From Candidatus Sabulitectum sp. (GTDB lineage: Bacteria > Fermentibacterota > Fermentibacteria > Fermentibacterales > JCC-6), in NCBI GenBank assembly GCA_029940175.1, contig JAOZRM010000006.1, forward strand, positions 1 through 20,863: 20,863 nucleotides of DNA. The letters are read 5' to 3'. The position numbers and the translations under genes are program-made. Of the stretch, positions 20,133 through 20,863 are shown piece after piece; within the stretch, counting starts at the first letter, position 1; each line of letters starts with the position of its first letter. The notes under the pieces were generated by a model that worked only from the letters and a program-made list of their open reading frames with translations, did no database searches and had not been told where the DNA came from.

Positions 20133-20863
20133 CTAATTAATCTTTATCAATCTTGCTGTTTCAGTGATCCCGTCAACACATACTGAAACCATATACATTC
20201 CTGCAGGATTGCTTGATATGTCCATTTGAACAGATCCATAGCCTTCCTGAAGAACAGAGATATTTGATCCAACCATTCTTCCAGTTGCATCAAATACATC
20301 GATTGAAACATCTGCAGCAGCGGGAAGAGTCAGGTTTACAGAAAAAATTCCCGCAGTGGGTATTTCGGAAAGGCTTACATTGAATTCAGAAATCAATCCT
20401 GATGTCTCCTCTGCAATTCCAGTTCCGTATCCCTGGAAGTAATAGACCCATCCGTTGCTGCATCCAACAAGAATATCCGGGACTCCATCGTCGTTGTAGT
20501 CTGCTACATTCTCCCGGGCCTGCCCCCGCCGCTGTAGTTTGTGTAAACATTTATATCTCCACCGTCACATACTAGCTGGGTGTATCCGCTGAAAGCTGGA
20601 TTACTGTTGGTTCCTGAGTTCTCAGCAAACCAGACATTTCCCATTTCATAACCAAGAACAAGATCCTTGTCTCCGTCTCCATCCAGATCATATGTCTGGT
20701 GAGCAATTCTCCATTTGTTGCATACAGACGAAGTAAGATCGATAACAGATGATTCCCATACAGGAGAAGTAATATCATCTCCGGTGTTCAGATGAACATG
20801 AAAGATCCCTCCATTGGTGGTTTCCACATCATATCCCCCTGCAATGAAGTCAATGTAACCATC
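20133..20863 (-). pseudogene. FG-GAP repeat exported protein with sorting domain (5'-partial, frameshifted)
   Basis: The gene runs off the right edge, so only the C-terminal part is seen. From the edge, one frame encodes FG-GAP/VCBS-type calcium-binding beta-propeller repeats (DGYIDFIAGGYD, then DLDGDGDKDLVLGYEMGNV) and stops at a TAG near 20504. The next frame carries on at once with ADYNDDGVPDILVGCSNGWVYYFQG and then a sorting-type beta domain (IPTAGIFSVNLTLPAAADVS, VFDATGRMV, NPAGMYMVSVCVDG, ending ARLIKIN). The change of frame falls at the C5 run 20523-20527; one extra base restores a continuous protein. This may be slippage, true inactivation or an assembly error. The intact protein would be a large cell-surface or secreted protein. 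Confidence 0.7.

Noticed and set aside
1..20863. CRISPR arrays, insertion sequences, tRNA or rRNA genes
   Set aside because: No regularly spaced repeats, no transposase-like frame with terminal repeats, and no recognisable tRNA or rRNA segment was seen on reading both strands; a covariance-model search could still find a small RNA.

Overview
This window suggests a bacterial chromosome fragment from a strictly anaerobic, fermentative, diderm bacterium. The clues are a probable Na+-pumping methylmalonyl-CoA decarboxylase, a tungsten aldehyde:ferredoxin oxidoreductase with a polyferredoxin partner, and several exported proteins, two of which end in a C-terminal domain like the type IX secretion sorting domain. 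The mix resembles fermentative FCB-group candidate phyla (Fermentibacteria-like). That placement is inference; no rRNA or tRNA gene is visible to confirm it.

Layout. 1-1176 is the 3' part of a multi-membrane-span family 39-like glycosyltransferase. 1177-4165 is an accessory patch of exported proteins: a nidogen-like protein with an apparent AUU start and an early TGA, a decayed DNRLRE-type gene, an intact DNRLRE gene coupled to a small secreted protein, and, on the minus strand, a four-cysteine protein of unknown function. The nidogen-like gene and the intact DNRLRE gene are each preceded by a TTGACA promoter with the same 13-bp partly palindromic element in its spacer. 4256-8170 (minus) is a compact operon: polyferredoxin, aldehyde:ferredoxin oxidoreductase, GHMP kinase, two-span membrane protein. 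8274-8873 is a YgjP-type metalloprotein. 8911-10455 (minus) is an exported M28 peptidase. 10609-11238 is an exported protein interrupted by TGA.

11222-18379 (minus) is a nine-gene, tightly packed operon: methylmalonyl-CoA mutase B12 subunit, MeaB GTPase, methylmalonyl-CoA epimerase, the four subunits of a biotin-dependent Na+-translocating decarboxylase, an NDP-sugar epimerase/dehydratase and a SpoU-type RNA methyltransferase. The first seven genes fit conversion of succinyl-CoA through (R)- and (S)-methylmalonyl-CoA to propionyl-CoA + CO2, with the decarboxylation energy stored as a Na+ gradient. The large catalytic mutase subunit is not in the window. 18554-20075 holds an exported YbjN-like protein and a divergent PRPP synthase. 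The right edge (minus) is the frameshifted 3' part of an FG-GAP repeat protein with a sorting domain.

The most interesting points are the paired promoter/operator elements, a recurring C-terminal signature (roughly ALExxTWxxIK) on exported proteins that lack the sorting domain, stop/start anomalies confined to those exported-protein genes, and an aldehyde oxidoreductase whose usual fourth [4Fe-4S] cysteine is a glycine.
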